DNA of 64,000 nucleotides from Camillea tinctor. Its lineage: Eukaryota > Ascomycota > Sordariomycetes > Xylariales > Xylariaceae. The notes under the pieces were generated by a model, which was not told the DNA's origin, made no database searches, and saw nothing but the letters and a program-made list of their open reading frames with translations. The position numbers and the translations under genes were made by a program. Each line of letters opens with the position of its first letter. Positions within the stretch are counted from its first letter, which is position 1. Below are positions 48,540 through 60,226 of the stretch, piece by piece. The DNA is taken from assembly GCA_022578605.1 (NCBI GenBank), contig MU394063.1, positions 703,539 to 767,538 of the forward strand, read 5' to 3'.

Positions 48540-48970
48540 CACAACTCTTCCATTTTTTTCTACGTCGCAAGTCTATACCGTATTATCATGTGAACACGAT
48601 ATAACCTGTTTAGAGCCATTAGTAACGAGGATACTCCCGACAGCAGATTTGTGACCTTTAAGGGTTGTCATTTGATTGTTCCTTTTATCCCAATTATGCA
48701 CTACAATTTTGTTGTTATTGGCCCCGGTGACAAGGCAATCACCACTAGGGCTAAATGGGACATACAAAAGATTGTTGTCCGCGTGTAGAGACTCCAGTTC
48801 ACGGATAGGAGGTCGGTCCTTTGGAATTGGACCCTCAGACACGGATAGTGTAGTTATTGGATATAGATGCGCTAGACCTTTCATCATTGCTCCAAGCAAG
48901 GGCTTCAACTCAACCAACATGGCCCTTGAATTTGTGCTGGGGCTCCCCTAATACCACCTTATAGATAAGC
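48540..48970 (-). pseudogene. Decayed WD40-repeat gene
   Basis: The minus strand reads in one frame as a WD40 repeat (GEPQHKFKGHVG-stop-VEALAWSNDE ... NNYTIRV-stop-GSN) with TGA at both tryptophan positions (48910-48912 and 48835-48837). After a frame change it continues as FSPSGDCLVTGANNNKIVVHNWD and TLKGHKSAVGSILVTNGSKQVISCSHDNTV, ending in a stop. These are typical GH/WD repeat signatures of beta-propellers. The repeats resemble those at the C-end of fungal NLR-like proteins, though no NACHT or effector domain can be seen. Minus-strand sequence at 49170-49790 has protein-like but interrupted frames and may be its upstream part. Confidence 0.7.
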
Positions 48971-51149
48971 TATCACAAGTCAGCGACCCGTGGCCATATA
49001 TACCCCCATGGATTTCAAAGCGGTCGGCTATGAAATTCTGATATCCTTTTTTTTCTGGGATAGACTAGTCAGTGCCCGTTGCTCTGGTGGTTGGTGGTCG
49101 CTACCCCAAACATCACAATTATGCAACAAGAACCTAGTAAGCAGTTCGAGATGTTAGTAGCTCAACTTATAGTCCTATGAGGATATTGCCTGAGAGGTCG
49201 AAACTATCCAGGTACTTGGTGTGGAACTCCTTCAGAAATCCCCCTCTATTTCTTTCTAACATTCGGATCCCAGCTGAACAATGTGTGTTTCCAATCTCCC
49301 CACCCCAATGTGATATCGAAATGGCTCGAACAGCCAACCCGGTCAGGTGGGTCGTTTCCACCATTTTCCTGAGGCCGTGATACAATTGCCCATTGGTGGT
49401 CAAAGTTCTGGCTATCAGCCTGGTCTTTTTTATTGCGAGTCGTAGATGAAGTTTCTACCATTCAGGTGAAAATTAGCATCGGATAGGTTAATGTACAAGG
49501 CATCAAACATACGTGCGTCTTCATGTTCTTGGACTTGGGAATTCTTTTCGTCTTTCTCAACGTCACTTTGGCTTTGTTGCGGACTATATAAGAGTCAATT
49601 GCCTAAAGGCAATTGGCATATGTCTTTTGTCTCCCACAGGCTTTTAAGTTGCGATAAAGAGCCCGATTTAACAGACGGAGAAACGTCTAGTGGACATGTT
49701 TATAACTTGCCGGGGCGGTCGGGAAAGGGATTAAGAGGAGGGTGGGGAGGAAAGGGGGTGTTCATACTTGTTGAATGTGTTGAAGAACTATAGATTCCTC
49801 CTTGCTGTGTCATTCTGAACAGTTAAAGGTATCTTGGTAGAAATGGAATGAACTGGTGGTAGATGCGTATAGGAGATAATGTTTATAGTGAATGATGTTG
49901 CAAGCGATGAATAAGTACGAACAAAGTTTGGTGTCTTTATGAGATTCTGAAGGTGCAGTTGAAGTGCCCACGCAGCCACATTAATCCAGTTGACAAATTG
50001 TTGCCTCACGGTATAATATGGGCCTACCTAATATGTTGTTTCTAACCGTGACATGAATAGGTTAAGCTAAATTGGCCACAAGATTGAGAGGTCTGCTGAT
50101 CTCAAGGCTGAGCCTAGAGTCTTACATCCATGAACACGGCAGGTCCGGCAGATTCTGCATATCATGTACTACTCTCTGTGCAGCGCTATGTACCTCTTTG
50201 AGGAAGGGATCCACGACCACAGTTCCAACAGGCTGTGCTACTTGCCACAAAAGCACTTCAAAGCGTGTACTCCCAAGTAACCACCCAGTACATTGTATTC
50301 ACATGGTATAGTGCAAAGTTAACCTACCTACTATGTATATAGGCAGTGAAGTTACTATTAATACTACGATCAATCGAATCCCTGAAAATCCCATTGTCAA
50401 GCTGTTTCAAAAAATCCGAATTTTCAGACCCATGAACACACTATATAGTAAGATAGTTTAATTGCATGTTCCACATTCCCTCGGCTTTACTTTCTGACCT
50501 ACACTGTTTTAGAAGCCGCCCACTACTATAGAAACCATAAACATCATAGACAACCTCTATAAGTTGGTACCTTACGATGATAACCATACCTGGCAGGGGG
50601 AGAATTGTCATTTACTATCCTTCTTTCTCTGTTTCCTCCTCCTTCATAGCCTCATTGCCTTATACCTTATGAAGACCGGTTACCATGACCCTTCATCTAT
50701 CTTTTAGCGTCCTGAGCAAGCTCGCATATTGTCTTACTTGGCTATTTAAACAAAACAGGCTCGCAGATTGGCTGACTATGCTATGAGGCGTGAGTCAACA
50801 AAGTGGAATGGAGTCATGCTGCCCCGGTTATAAATTGGTATCGCGTGGTCTATCATACCCGAGGGAGACACTAAGGTCTGAATTCGAGCGGTTCGATAGG
50901 CTGGGGCGGCGTAAAATCTATGTCATAGTGCTTTTAGCCTACAGAAGCCAGGCCTACCATGAGAATGGCAATTCCTAACTACGTAACATGACTGATAGCT
51001 TGCTGACGTACGGGGATAACTTCGAGCAGTTAGATCTGGTTGAAACACTCGAGGTGGATAACGGTTACCCAGCTCACGCGCAAAGGAAAAACCGACTACT
51101 CTGTGCTGTTAACCGAGTGTGCTAAAATCAACTCAACCTACACTATAAC
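48971..51149. other. Region with possible degraded coding sequence, no intact gene
   Basis: Minus-strand frames between 49170 and 49790 look protein-like in short pieces (for example SLSQLKSLWETKDICQLPLG) but are broken by stops and frame changes. From about 49800 to 51149 I see ordinary non-coding sequence. A perfect 20-nt palindromic hairpin lies at 49596-49615. Confidence 0.4.
49596..49615. repeat. Perfect 8-bp inverted repeat with 4-nt loop
   Basis: CAATTGCCTAAAGGCAATTG: arms CAATTGCC and GGCAATTG around TAAA. It lies 7 bp after a TATATAA, in a region of degraded coding sequence. Confidence 0.85.
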
Positions 51150-51306
51150 TATCACGAGGGACCAAGCAAGTACTAGGTATAAGTGCTTAAGTAATTAATA
51201 TGTTGTTATGCGAGAAATTAACTATAACTATAAATGTTACTATTACTTATATATAAGTATTTTTTTTTTGTTTTTTCTTAACTTTTAATAGTATTTTTTT
51301 TTATAA
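51150..51306 (+). repeat. Terminal repeat T, copy at the left end of block 2
   Basis: Begins TATCACGAGGGACCAAGCAA (first G of TGTCAC changed to A) and ends in a T-rich stretch. It differs from the consensus almost only by transitions. The 3' limit is approximate. Confidence 0.75.
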
Positions 51307-54300
51307 TTAAGCGTTTTAATCGTTATGTAAAGTTATTGTTATTATTATTATTGCTACTATTATTATTTAACGTTATAACTAACTTTAAATTATTAAAAAA
51401 GCTTAATAATAAATTAAGTTTTAATTTTTTATGCTATTTTTATTATTTTTTAGCTTTTTGCAAATTAAATTAAATTAAAAAACTTAGCTTTTTTAAATTA
51501 TTTTTATAAAATTTTTATAGTTTATTATAATATTTTTTTAAATTTTTAATTTTTTACTATGTAGTATTATTAAAAGTTTAATTTATTAAATATTTTAAGC
51601 TATAATTATTTTTTTTATTTTTTATTTTAAGCTAAAATTAAATATTTAAATTAACTGTTATAAAAAATAAAAAATACTTTTTTATACTTAATAAATAATT
51701 TAAATAAATATAACTTTTTATGAGCTTTTAATATTAAAAATAAACTTATTTATTTATTGTTTAATTTTTTTAATAATTAAGTAGTTTTAAAACTTTTTAT
51801 GCTTAATTATATTAATTAATTCTTTTTAAAAATAGTATTTTTTTAATATTTATTTACATAAAATTTATGCTTTTTTTATATTTTTATTATTTATAGCTAT
51901 AGTTTTTACATTATTTTTATTATTATTATTGCTTTTTTGTTAGCTTAAGCTTATTTAGTTGCGTTTTTTTTAAATTATAAAAAAAAAACGTAATTATAAA
52001 AGCTTAAGTTTTAAGTAAAACTTATAATTATAATTAGTAAAAAAAAGCAATATACTTATAATGCTTAATATTATATTATTAAACGCAAACTTTACTATAA
52101 ATAATTAATTAAACTAATTATTTTAATATAAATTAATAAAAATACGTAAATATTATTTTAAAAATACATTTATTATTTTAATTTAATTATTTATTTTTAA
52201 ATAATGTGTTAATAAAAGCTATAATTTAAATAATAATTTTTATAATAAGTAGCTTTAAAACGTTAAAATAAATTATATATTACGATTTAAAATAATTATT
52301 TTTAATATATTATATAAAAACTATATTTTAAAAATAAAAGCATTAATTAAATAATTAATATTTAATAAAAATATTGCAATAAAGTACTATATTTTAATTA
52401 ACTTATTAATAATAATAAATATATGTTTATATATAATATTATTTTTTTATATTTAAATAAATGTGTAATATAGTTAATTAATATATTAAACTATAATTAA
52501 TAAAGTATTTTTAAGCTTTATAATAAGTTTTAATAAAAGTAATAATGTTTTTATATATGCTTAACTATTAATATATTTTAATAATTAATTTAATAATTTT
52601 TGCTTTTTTAAATAATTTTTAATTAAAAATAAATAAACTTTAAATAAAACTTAAATATATATATAATTATTTTTAAAAATAAACAGTTTATTTTTATAAT
52701 AAATTTTATTATTTTTTATAAAGTAATTAAAAAATGTTATTTTTATTTTTTTATACTAATTATAACTATTTATTATAAAACATTAATTTATAAATTGCTT
52801 TTTTTATAACACGCAATTTATAATACGTGTTATTTTTTAGCTTATTTATATTTTTTAATATGTTTAATATATATAGTTTAATAATATTTAAAAGTAAAAT
52901 TATATTAAGTAGTAGTTATTATATGCGCAATATAATTTTTGCGTTAATTACATTGTTTTTTTTTTAAAATAATTTTTTAGCTTTTAACTTAACGCATTTA
53001 GCTTTATAGCCTTTATATTTAACTAATAAATAATTTTAAATTATTTAGCTTGTTTTTATATTAATTATTTCGTTATTATAAAGTATTTAAAGTTTTTATA
53101 GTTAAAAAATATTTTAATTAATTTATTTAAACTATATAATTTAAATTTAAATTTTTTAAAAGCTTTAATAATTATTAATAACTTTTTATTATAAATTTTA
53201 TAGTTAAATTTAGCCGTTATATGCTTTAATAAAAAAACGCTATTAAATATAAAATGCCGTTTTTATTATATTAAAATAAAATATTTTTTAATACTTAATT
53301 TAATGCGTTTATTTTAATTATAATGCGTTTATAAAAGTTAAAATAAGCTTTTAAGCGCGTTAAATGCTTTTTTACATGTAGCGTTAAAATGTTATAATGT
53401 AATTAATTTAAAAAAATAAATTATTAACTTAATAATACTTAAAAAATTTTTAATAAAGCGTTTATAAAAATTAATAAACTTTAAAAACTTTTATAAGTTT
53501 TTTTTAACTTAAAAGTATTTTTATTTTTTTAACGCGCAAAATTCTTTTAAGTTTATTTATAAACTATTTTATGTAATAATTAAGCTAAAATTTATATTTA
53601 TTTATATTAATTTATAACTTTATATTTTTTAACGTTTTAAAAACTTTACGTATATATTTTTTATATTTTTTTTTAAAAACTTTAAGTAAATTAAAATATT
53701 ATTTAAATAAGTAAAAATAAACTTATTTAAAAATTTATATAATAAGTTATTAATATAGTATTAAAAAATGCTTAATATATTATAAAGTTTAAAAAGTATA
53801 GTTAAGTTTTTATAAAGCTTAAACTTTATAATAAAAACTGTTTTTTACTTGTTATTTTTTATAATTTTAATGTAATTAAAAGCAGCAATAATATTAAGCT
53901 TTATAAAATATTTTAAACTATTTAATATGTTTAATGTTTTTTTAATTAATAAAAGCAAGTATTTATTTTTAACTATTATATTATTTAGCTTTTAATAGTT
54001 TATGTAAATTTAAATGCTATTTTTTAACTTATATGCTAATAATAAAAATATTATAATAAAAAACTTAAATAGTTAAATAAAACTTTTTTTTAAATTATTA
54101 TTTAAATATTTTTTATAACTTTTAATTTTTATTAAAATATAAGCTATATATGTAAATTTAATATTTTTTTTTAATTTTATTTTAATTTTATAGTTATAAA
54201 ATTGCTTTAATAATAACATTTTTAACTTTAAAAGTAAAAAAATATCGATAAAGTTATAATAGTTTTTTAAAAGGGTTTTTTAATGTTTTTAACTAATATA

Positions 54301-57097
54301 AAAACTTTTATATTTAAATATTTATTAATGTTTTTTTATATAATTTTATTTAAAAAATAATAGTTATATAAATTATTAATAAATTTATAATATTAAAAGT
54401 TTAATTTTGCTTTTTATTTATTATTATTTTTTTACTTATTAAAATTTTTTAAAGCTTATATTTTTTTAATAAAAATGGTTTTAATTTAAGTAAATTTATT
54501 TATGCAAGTTTTAATTTTTTAAAAAAAACGTAAAAAATAATAACTTTTTTTCATTTATAAAACTAAATAAATAAAGTTATAAAAAGTATTTTAACTTTAG
54601 CATTATTAAAAGTAATATTTTTAATTTTTTTATATTAATTTTTAACTAGTTGCTTATTGCTTAAAAAATTTAGCTATTTTGTATTTTTATATATTTAAAC
54701 GCGTTTATATTTATTATAATTATACATATAATATTTTAAGTTAAATATAATAAAATTTATATTTTAATTTATATATAAATTATAACGTTTTAATTATAGT
54801 AAGCTAATTATTATTAATGTTTTAAAATTTAATATTGTTAAGTAATATAATAAAGTTTTTTTATAACTTTTAATATTAATTATTATTATAATAAAACTAG
54901 TAATTATTTTATAATTTACTTTATTTATTAATTGTAATTTTTTATATAAAAAAAGTTTAAACTATTATAAGCAGTAATTTACTATAAAAAAGCGTTTATA
55001 AACGTAAATATAAAGTATTTTAAATTTAAAAGTAAGTTTATTTTAAAAAACTTACTTTTTTAACTTATTTTAAATAAAAATATTAATAAAAAAATTTTTA
55101 CATTTAATAAATTTAAGTAAAAAATACTTAATACATTTTTTTTTATTTTAATTGTAATTTTCGTTAAAACTTAGTTTTTTAAGTTTTTTTATTATTATTT
55201 TTTATATATAATTAAAAAATAATTATTATAATAAAGTAAGTTTAAATTGCATTTTATTTATTATAAACTTTAATTTATTTTTATTGCTTTATTATTATTG
55301 TTATAATTGCTATTAATGCTATTATTGTTATTATTATTACTATTGTTTAAAAAATAAATTATTTATTAATAGCGCTAATATAAGTTTTTAAAATTGTAAA
55401 TTTATTAAATATTATTAAGTTAAATTTTATTGCATATATGTTGCTTTTTTAAAATATTTATACTTATTATAGCTAATTTTTTTATAATATAAATAAAAGT
55501 TCTTTTTAATTTGTTTATTTTTTTTATAGCTAATAAACGTTTTAAATTTATAAAGTTTAAATTTATAAAGTTACTTTTTAATTATTAAGTTTAGCTTTTT
55601 TTTTATTATTATTATTAGTTTTTAAATAAGTTATTGTTTTTTGTTTTTTAATAAGTAAGTGCAATTATAAAGCTTTTTTTTATTTTTTATTTTATTTTTT
55701 TAATGTTTTAAAATTAAAATGCTTTTTAATAGTAAATAAAACAAATTTACCTACATATTAAAATTGTTAAAAAACGGCTTTAAATATATACTAATTAATA
55801 CTATTTATAATTTTATTAAAACCTTTTCTTTTAAAACGTGCGATTTTTGCATATTTATTTATTTTAAAATTACTTAATAACTTTATAAAATTTAATAAAA
55901 ATATGCTAAAAAGTTTATTAGTTTAAAATAAGTTATTTATTTTTTAAAACGCTTAACTTATTTTGTTTATTATATTATATGTTTTTTTAAAAAAAACTAA
56001 ATAAGTGCTATATTAATAACTATGCTTATAAAGTTTAATTTTATAAGTTTTTATAAATAAACGTTAAATAAAGTTTAATTGTTAAGCAAATTATATTAAA
56101 AAAGCGTAATATAATATATAAAACTTAATTATAACTTATTTTATACATATTATTTTCGATATAAATTTTTAGTTAATATTTTATTTTTTATGCTTTAAAT
56201 TGCATTTATTACTTTTTAATATTTTTTTTTGTTAAATATTTTAAAATTTTTTATTTTTTATTTAGCTTTTTTTTTTATTAATTGCTATTTTAGCGATTTA
56301 TAAGCTTTAAATTTTTTTATAAACTTTTAATAATTTTTAATAAAAACCGTTAATTTTATTTTTTAATTGCGCAATTTTAATATTTTTACGTTAATAGTTT
56401 TTTTTTTATATTTTTAATTTTCGTTTTTAATTTATAACTATATTTTTTATTATAAAAAAAGTATAATATTTTATTAACTAATTACTAATTATTATAAATA
56501 GCTGCAATTAATATATTAAAGTTATTATTTGCTTTATTTTTAATTAATATTTTAAAAATTATTAGCTAATTGCTATTAAATAGTTATTTAATAAATAATG
56601 TTATTATTTATTTAACTTTATTATTAAATTTAAAGTTATTTAATAAAAAAGCTATTTTAAATATATTAAACGTGTTTAATAATTTAAAATATATGTAATA
56701 TAAATGTTAATTTCCTATGTTATTAAGTAAATATTAAGTGTTATAAAATAAAAATAAACTTTAATATTTTAATATATTTTCTTTATTTTAAAAAATACTG
56801 TTTTTATTTATTATAAAAATTTTTTATTTATATACATTAATAATAGTATAGTTAAAGCTAATAGTAAAACATTAAGCTAAATTAGTAATTAAATATATTA
56901 TTTTTAAATAAATTAATAATTAACGATAATATAATAAAAAGTTGCAGTAAAAAGTCGTAATAACTTTTATAGTTTTTTATTTTTGTAGTTTTTTATTTTT
57001 ATAGTTTTTTATTTTTATAGTTTTTATAAGTTTTATAATTTATATAATCAATATTAATAACTTTTAATTAAAATAAAAGTATTTAAACATAACAAAC

Positions 57098-57254
57098 TAT
57101 TATAAAAAACTAAGCAAATATTAAGTATAAGTACTTAAGTAATTAATACGTTATTGTGTAAAAAACTAATTATAACTATAAATATTACTATTACCTATAT
57201 ATAAATATCTCTTCTTTGTTCCTTTTTAACCCCTAACAATGACCCTCGATGACA
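57098..57254 (+). repeat. Terminal repeat T, copy at the right end of block 2
   Basis: The first half is strongly transitioned (GAGGGACC reads AAAAAACT), while the last 40 bp (CTTCTTTGTTCCTTTTTAAC and CCTCGATGACA) are unmutated. The damage therefore stops inside this repeat. Confidence 0.75.
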
Positions 57255-57487
57255 TTGTAATTGCTCTAGGTGGATGATTCCACTGAATATTGAGTGCGTT
57301 TCAGACAGCAGCGAGGAAAATGTAAGAGATAAGGAAGCATGATGAATCATTGCAAGCTTCCAATGTTACCACTGTCCCTTGTCCATTTTCACGTGTAGTG
57401 AAATTACTAATTAACGGCCTGTTCAGTTCTCTATCTTATGTTATATGATGGCCATCTGCGAGGCTGAAACAGTGAAGAATAGTCCCG

Positions 57488-57710
57488 TTACCTCAGGTTT
57501 GACATTCTCCTGTTGTTATTGTGCTCGCTCTCATCGTTGCCGTCAGATGGCACTTGGCCCTCATGCGCAAGTCTATGACTCTCAGACTGTTCTTTGCCGC
57601 TGACCGTTGTTGTATGCTCCCGAAGCAACTCGGTGTTAGTCTCATGCAGAAGTACAGCTGTTGCAGCCAGGGCCTTGTCTTTCTCCAACAGCAGGTTGTT
57701 ATAAATTTGC
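57488..57710 (-). pseudogene. Possible transposase C-terminal remnant
   Basis: The minus frame reads IYNNLLLEKDKALAATAVLL, then HETNTELLREH and a polar, Asn-rich tail, preceded directly by a stop in the same frame. The Leu/Ala/Glu pattern is coiled-coil-like and reminds me of the ends of fungal pogo-type transposases. No catalytic domain is nearby, so this is a weak call next to a repeat block. Confidence 0.3.
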
Positions 57711-58706
57711 TACCACTCTATCGTGACATAACTAATTCGCATGCCACTAAGGAATACCTTTCTTGAATACTACTTAATTGTGAATGACGAGCTTAGGTGA
57801 GCTCTTACACAGGGGTCGTTCGGCTTTTTTAACGGTGTTAATACTTTTATTTTAATTTAAAGTTATAACATTTAATTAAAATCAGGTAGGCTTATTTATA
57901 TAAATTTTAAAATAATTGTTTAAGCAGTTAATTATATATAAAAGGTTTTTTTTTATTTGCATATTTTTATCACCTTTTTTTTTAAATTAAATAGCATGGT
58001 AGCTAAGCGCGGTAAACTAAGACATTTAACCCTTTAGACACTCATGAAACAAAGCGTGGCAGGAGGTCTCCTCTATTCCCAGTTCATTAATAGTGTTAAA
58101 CCTTCAAAAATGAAGAATATTATAATACCTAGGTTTAGCATAGTATGTGTTGATACTATCAATAATGCGAGGGTAATGTATTCGCCAGAATGTAAGTGTT
58201 GAACATGCGGCCTTGCTTAACGTAGTGCAGTTCGCTATGCAGACTTATGGATTGCCGATCCGATAGTTTGTATGAGACCAGTAATGACGATCGTACGTAT
58301 TTGTGCGTCGTCTATGGCAAATTCACATACTATTTATTAGTAGAGGGATATATAGTAAAAAGAAGGCAACGGGCTAGTGAGGTCACAAGCTATAAATTAG
58401 AAACAAGTCTTTCCGCGATCATCAAGACGAGCTCCCATGGACTGCTACTTCCAAAGACACTGGCTACCTTTTTCGTAGACTCACCTTAACGACATGCGCT
58501 AGTTTAGCGCAACCTCCTATTCTAGGATAAGAAAGACGTTCGGGGCGAGCTGAACAGACAGGTCGGCTGCTCGACATTCCATGACATCGATCTGTCTACA
58601 AAGCTGTACAATATTTTGGTTAGCTAAACGCTGGCTTAGGAATTCCTGTCCGGTATTGGAGTGAGACGATAGGTGAGGGAAAGGATGAAGTGTATTGCCG
58701 TAGAGT

Positions 58707-58731
58707 GGGGTGGTAACCCCATATTCCAACA
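58707..58731 (+). repeat. 25-base motif, copy 2
   Basis: Second copy of the motif at 36295-36319 with one difference (ATATTCC versus ATACTCC). It lies about 330 bp upstream of the PsiD-like decarboxylase ATG, on the same strand as the gene, as copy 1 does for the monooxygenase. Confidence 0.7.
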
Positions 58732-59062
58732 TCTGGCAGTTATTTGTGAGACTCATTGGTATAAGTGTATGGCCTCCGTATATGTGGGTGGCTGATTGTG
58801 ACGTGATAGTGAAACTGAGTCCCGGGGACAGTAGTGGGTCACCACAGGACGCGAGATCGTGATCTGAAAGTCAATATGAACTTAGTAATACCCTCTATGG
58901 ACGTCCTTTAGACGATTGACTACAAAAGGAATGGTTTTTCCCCCAACTTGAGGGCAGTCTATGATCTGCCAGTCCCTCATTAACAGCAATAATCTAGACG
59001 CAACTAGCAGAGTATTCATTCCATCTCAATCAGCTCATATACTCCATAACTCATTCACAACC

Positions 59063-60226
59063 ATGGATATCACCCTTGCAGCCACCTCAGAGCCAGTCCA
59101 ATCCAAGATCGTCCAGGATCTTATAAACTACATCAATGACAACGGGCTGAAAAGAGACTTTGACGACTCTGTGGCCAAGGCTCTGTCGTTCAATATAAAG
59201 GAAATGAAGATCCTTAATATCATTGATGCGACAAGCTTCTTCTCCTACGCCGACAAGCTGCTCAAGTGGGTACCACAGGAGCAGTTCGATGGCAAAGATG
59301 TCTACTATCACCTCGTCATATTTTATTTCATCTTCAACCAACCACCATTTTCCGAACAGCAAACCCCTATTCAGCCTGACAAAATTCCGTTGTCATGGGT
59401 CTCTCGCTGGCTCGTCGAGTACGCCAAGGAGATGGGCAAGTTCCTTGACCAGCCCGAATCCCTAACTGAGGAGACACTGAAGACATTCGCCAGTACACCC
59501 TCGTATAAACTGGACAACTACATCAAGCCTAGAGGTGGCTGGAAGACGTTCAACCAGTTCTTCGCACGTGACTTCAAGCCGGGCTACCGAACCATATATG
59601 GGCTCACAGACCCGACATGTATAGTCAGCCCGGCGGACTGCACATTCAGCGGGTACTGGCCCGTGGATTCGTATTCTAACGTGAACCTAAAGGGCATCCA
59701 GTGGAACATCATGGAGCTTCTCCAGGGCAGCCGCTATGCTCATGAGTTCCATGGCGGAGTCTTTACCCATTCGTTCCTGAACACGTTCGACTACCATCGC
59801 CAGCACACGCCCGTGCCTGGCCGTGTGCTTGAAGCCCGGGTCATCGAGGGCCAAGCCTACCTGGAGACTGTTACCGTTTGTCAAGACGAAGAAGGCGGGG
59901 ATGGTCATCTTGTAGCTCATCGAAGCGTAGATGCCCCGGACAACCCTGGATACCAATTTGTACAAACACGTGGTTTGATCGTCATTGATTCACCCATCGG
60001 CCTGGTTGCGGTCCTTCCTATTGGGATGGCCCAGGTCTCTTCGGTAATCGTGACGGCCGAGAAGGGGGTTTCGCTGCGCAAAGGGGAAGAAATTTCCTAC
60101 TTCCAGTTCGGGGGGTCGGATATTGTTATGGTGTTTCAGGAGAAGAGTAAGGTTGCTCTCACTGCAGTCAACGGAGTTCATTACAGCATGGGTTTCCAAG
60201 TGGGCACGGCCAAGGTGCAGCCATGA
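59063..60226 (+). CDS. Phosphatidylserine decarboxylase-like enzyme (PsiD-type)
   Basis: This is an intronless gene of 387 residues for a pyruvoyl-dependent decarboxylase. The C-terminal half carries the PSD-family core: FNQFFAR (163-169), SPADCTF with Asp192, THSFLNTFDYHR with His245, and the self-cleavage site GGS with Ser352 in FQFGGSDIVMVF. This place reads LGST or GGST in true PSDs. All three catalytic residues (Asp, His, Ser) are kept, so autoprocessing is expected. The N-terminal ~150 residues form a helical domain like that found in soluble fungal PSD relatives, including the tryptophan decarboxylase PsiD. There is no mitochondrial or membrane segment, so a soluble amino-acid decarboxylase role is more likely than phospholipid synthesis. 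ATG 59063 was chosen over 58961 because the added 34 residues look like leader. It lies alone between two RIP-like blocks. Confidence 0.85.
   Translation: MDITLAATSEPVQSKIVQDLINYINDNGLKRDFDDSVAKALSFNIKEMKILNIIDATSFFSYADKLLKWVPQEQFDGKDVYYHLVIFYFIFNQPPFSEQQTPIQPDKIPLSWVSRWLVEYAKEMGKFLDQPESLTEETLKTFASTPSYKLDNYIKPRGGWKTFNQFFARDFKPGYRTIYGLTDPTCIVSPADCTFSGYWPVDSYSNVNLKGIQWNIMELLQGSRYAHEFHGGVFTHSFLNTFDYHRQHTPVPGRVLEARVIEGQAYLETVTVCQDEEGGDGHLVAHRSVDAPDNPGYQFVQTRGLIVIDSPIGLVAVLPIGMAQVSSVIVTAEKGVSLRKGEEISYFQFGGSDIVMVFQEKSKVALTAVNGVHYSMGFQVGTAKVQP

Larger units (their letters stand above)
51150..57254 (+). mobile_element. AT block 2: RIP-degraded LTR-retrotransposon-like element
   Basis: A 6.1-kb block of almost only A and T, bounded by two copies of terminal repeat T in the same orientation (51150-51306 and 57098-57254). 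The right copy ends CCCTCGATGACA, which mirrors the TGTCACGAGGG start of the family, so each repeat begins TG and ends CA with short inverted ends, as LTRs do. Length and direct repeats fit an LTR retrotransposon. The interior has no open frame of any length on either strand, so reverse transcriptase or integrase cannot be read and the class stays inferred. Flanking 5-mers (ATAAC and TTGTA) do not match, so no target-site duplication is seen. Confidence 0.7.
57255..59062. other. Region between AT block 2 and the decarboxylase gene
   Basis: Mixed sequence with a small AT patch at 57830-57990. The minus strand at 57488-57710 carries a short coiled-coil-like remnant, listed separately. A frame at 58247-58489 shows no motif. 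Copy 2 of the 25-base motif lies at 58707-58731. Confidence 0.45.

Noticed and set aside
49170..49461. Overlapping minus-strand frames with Trp/Gly-rich pieces resembling a lectin or propeller
   Set aside because: Two frames compete and neither is long enough to assign. Kept only as a possible part of the WD40 relic.
58247..58489. 80-codon plus-strand frame near the decarboxylase
   Set aside because: No recognisable family, no promoter context and next to a repeat block; chance is as likely.
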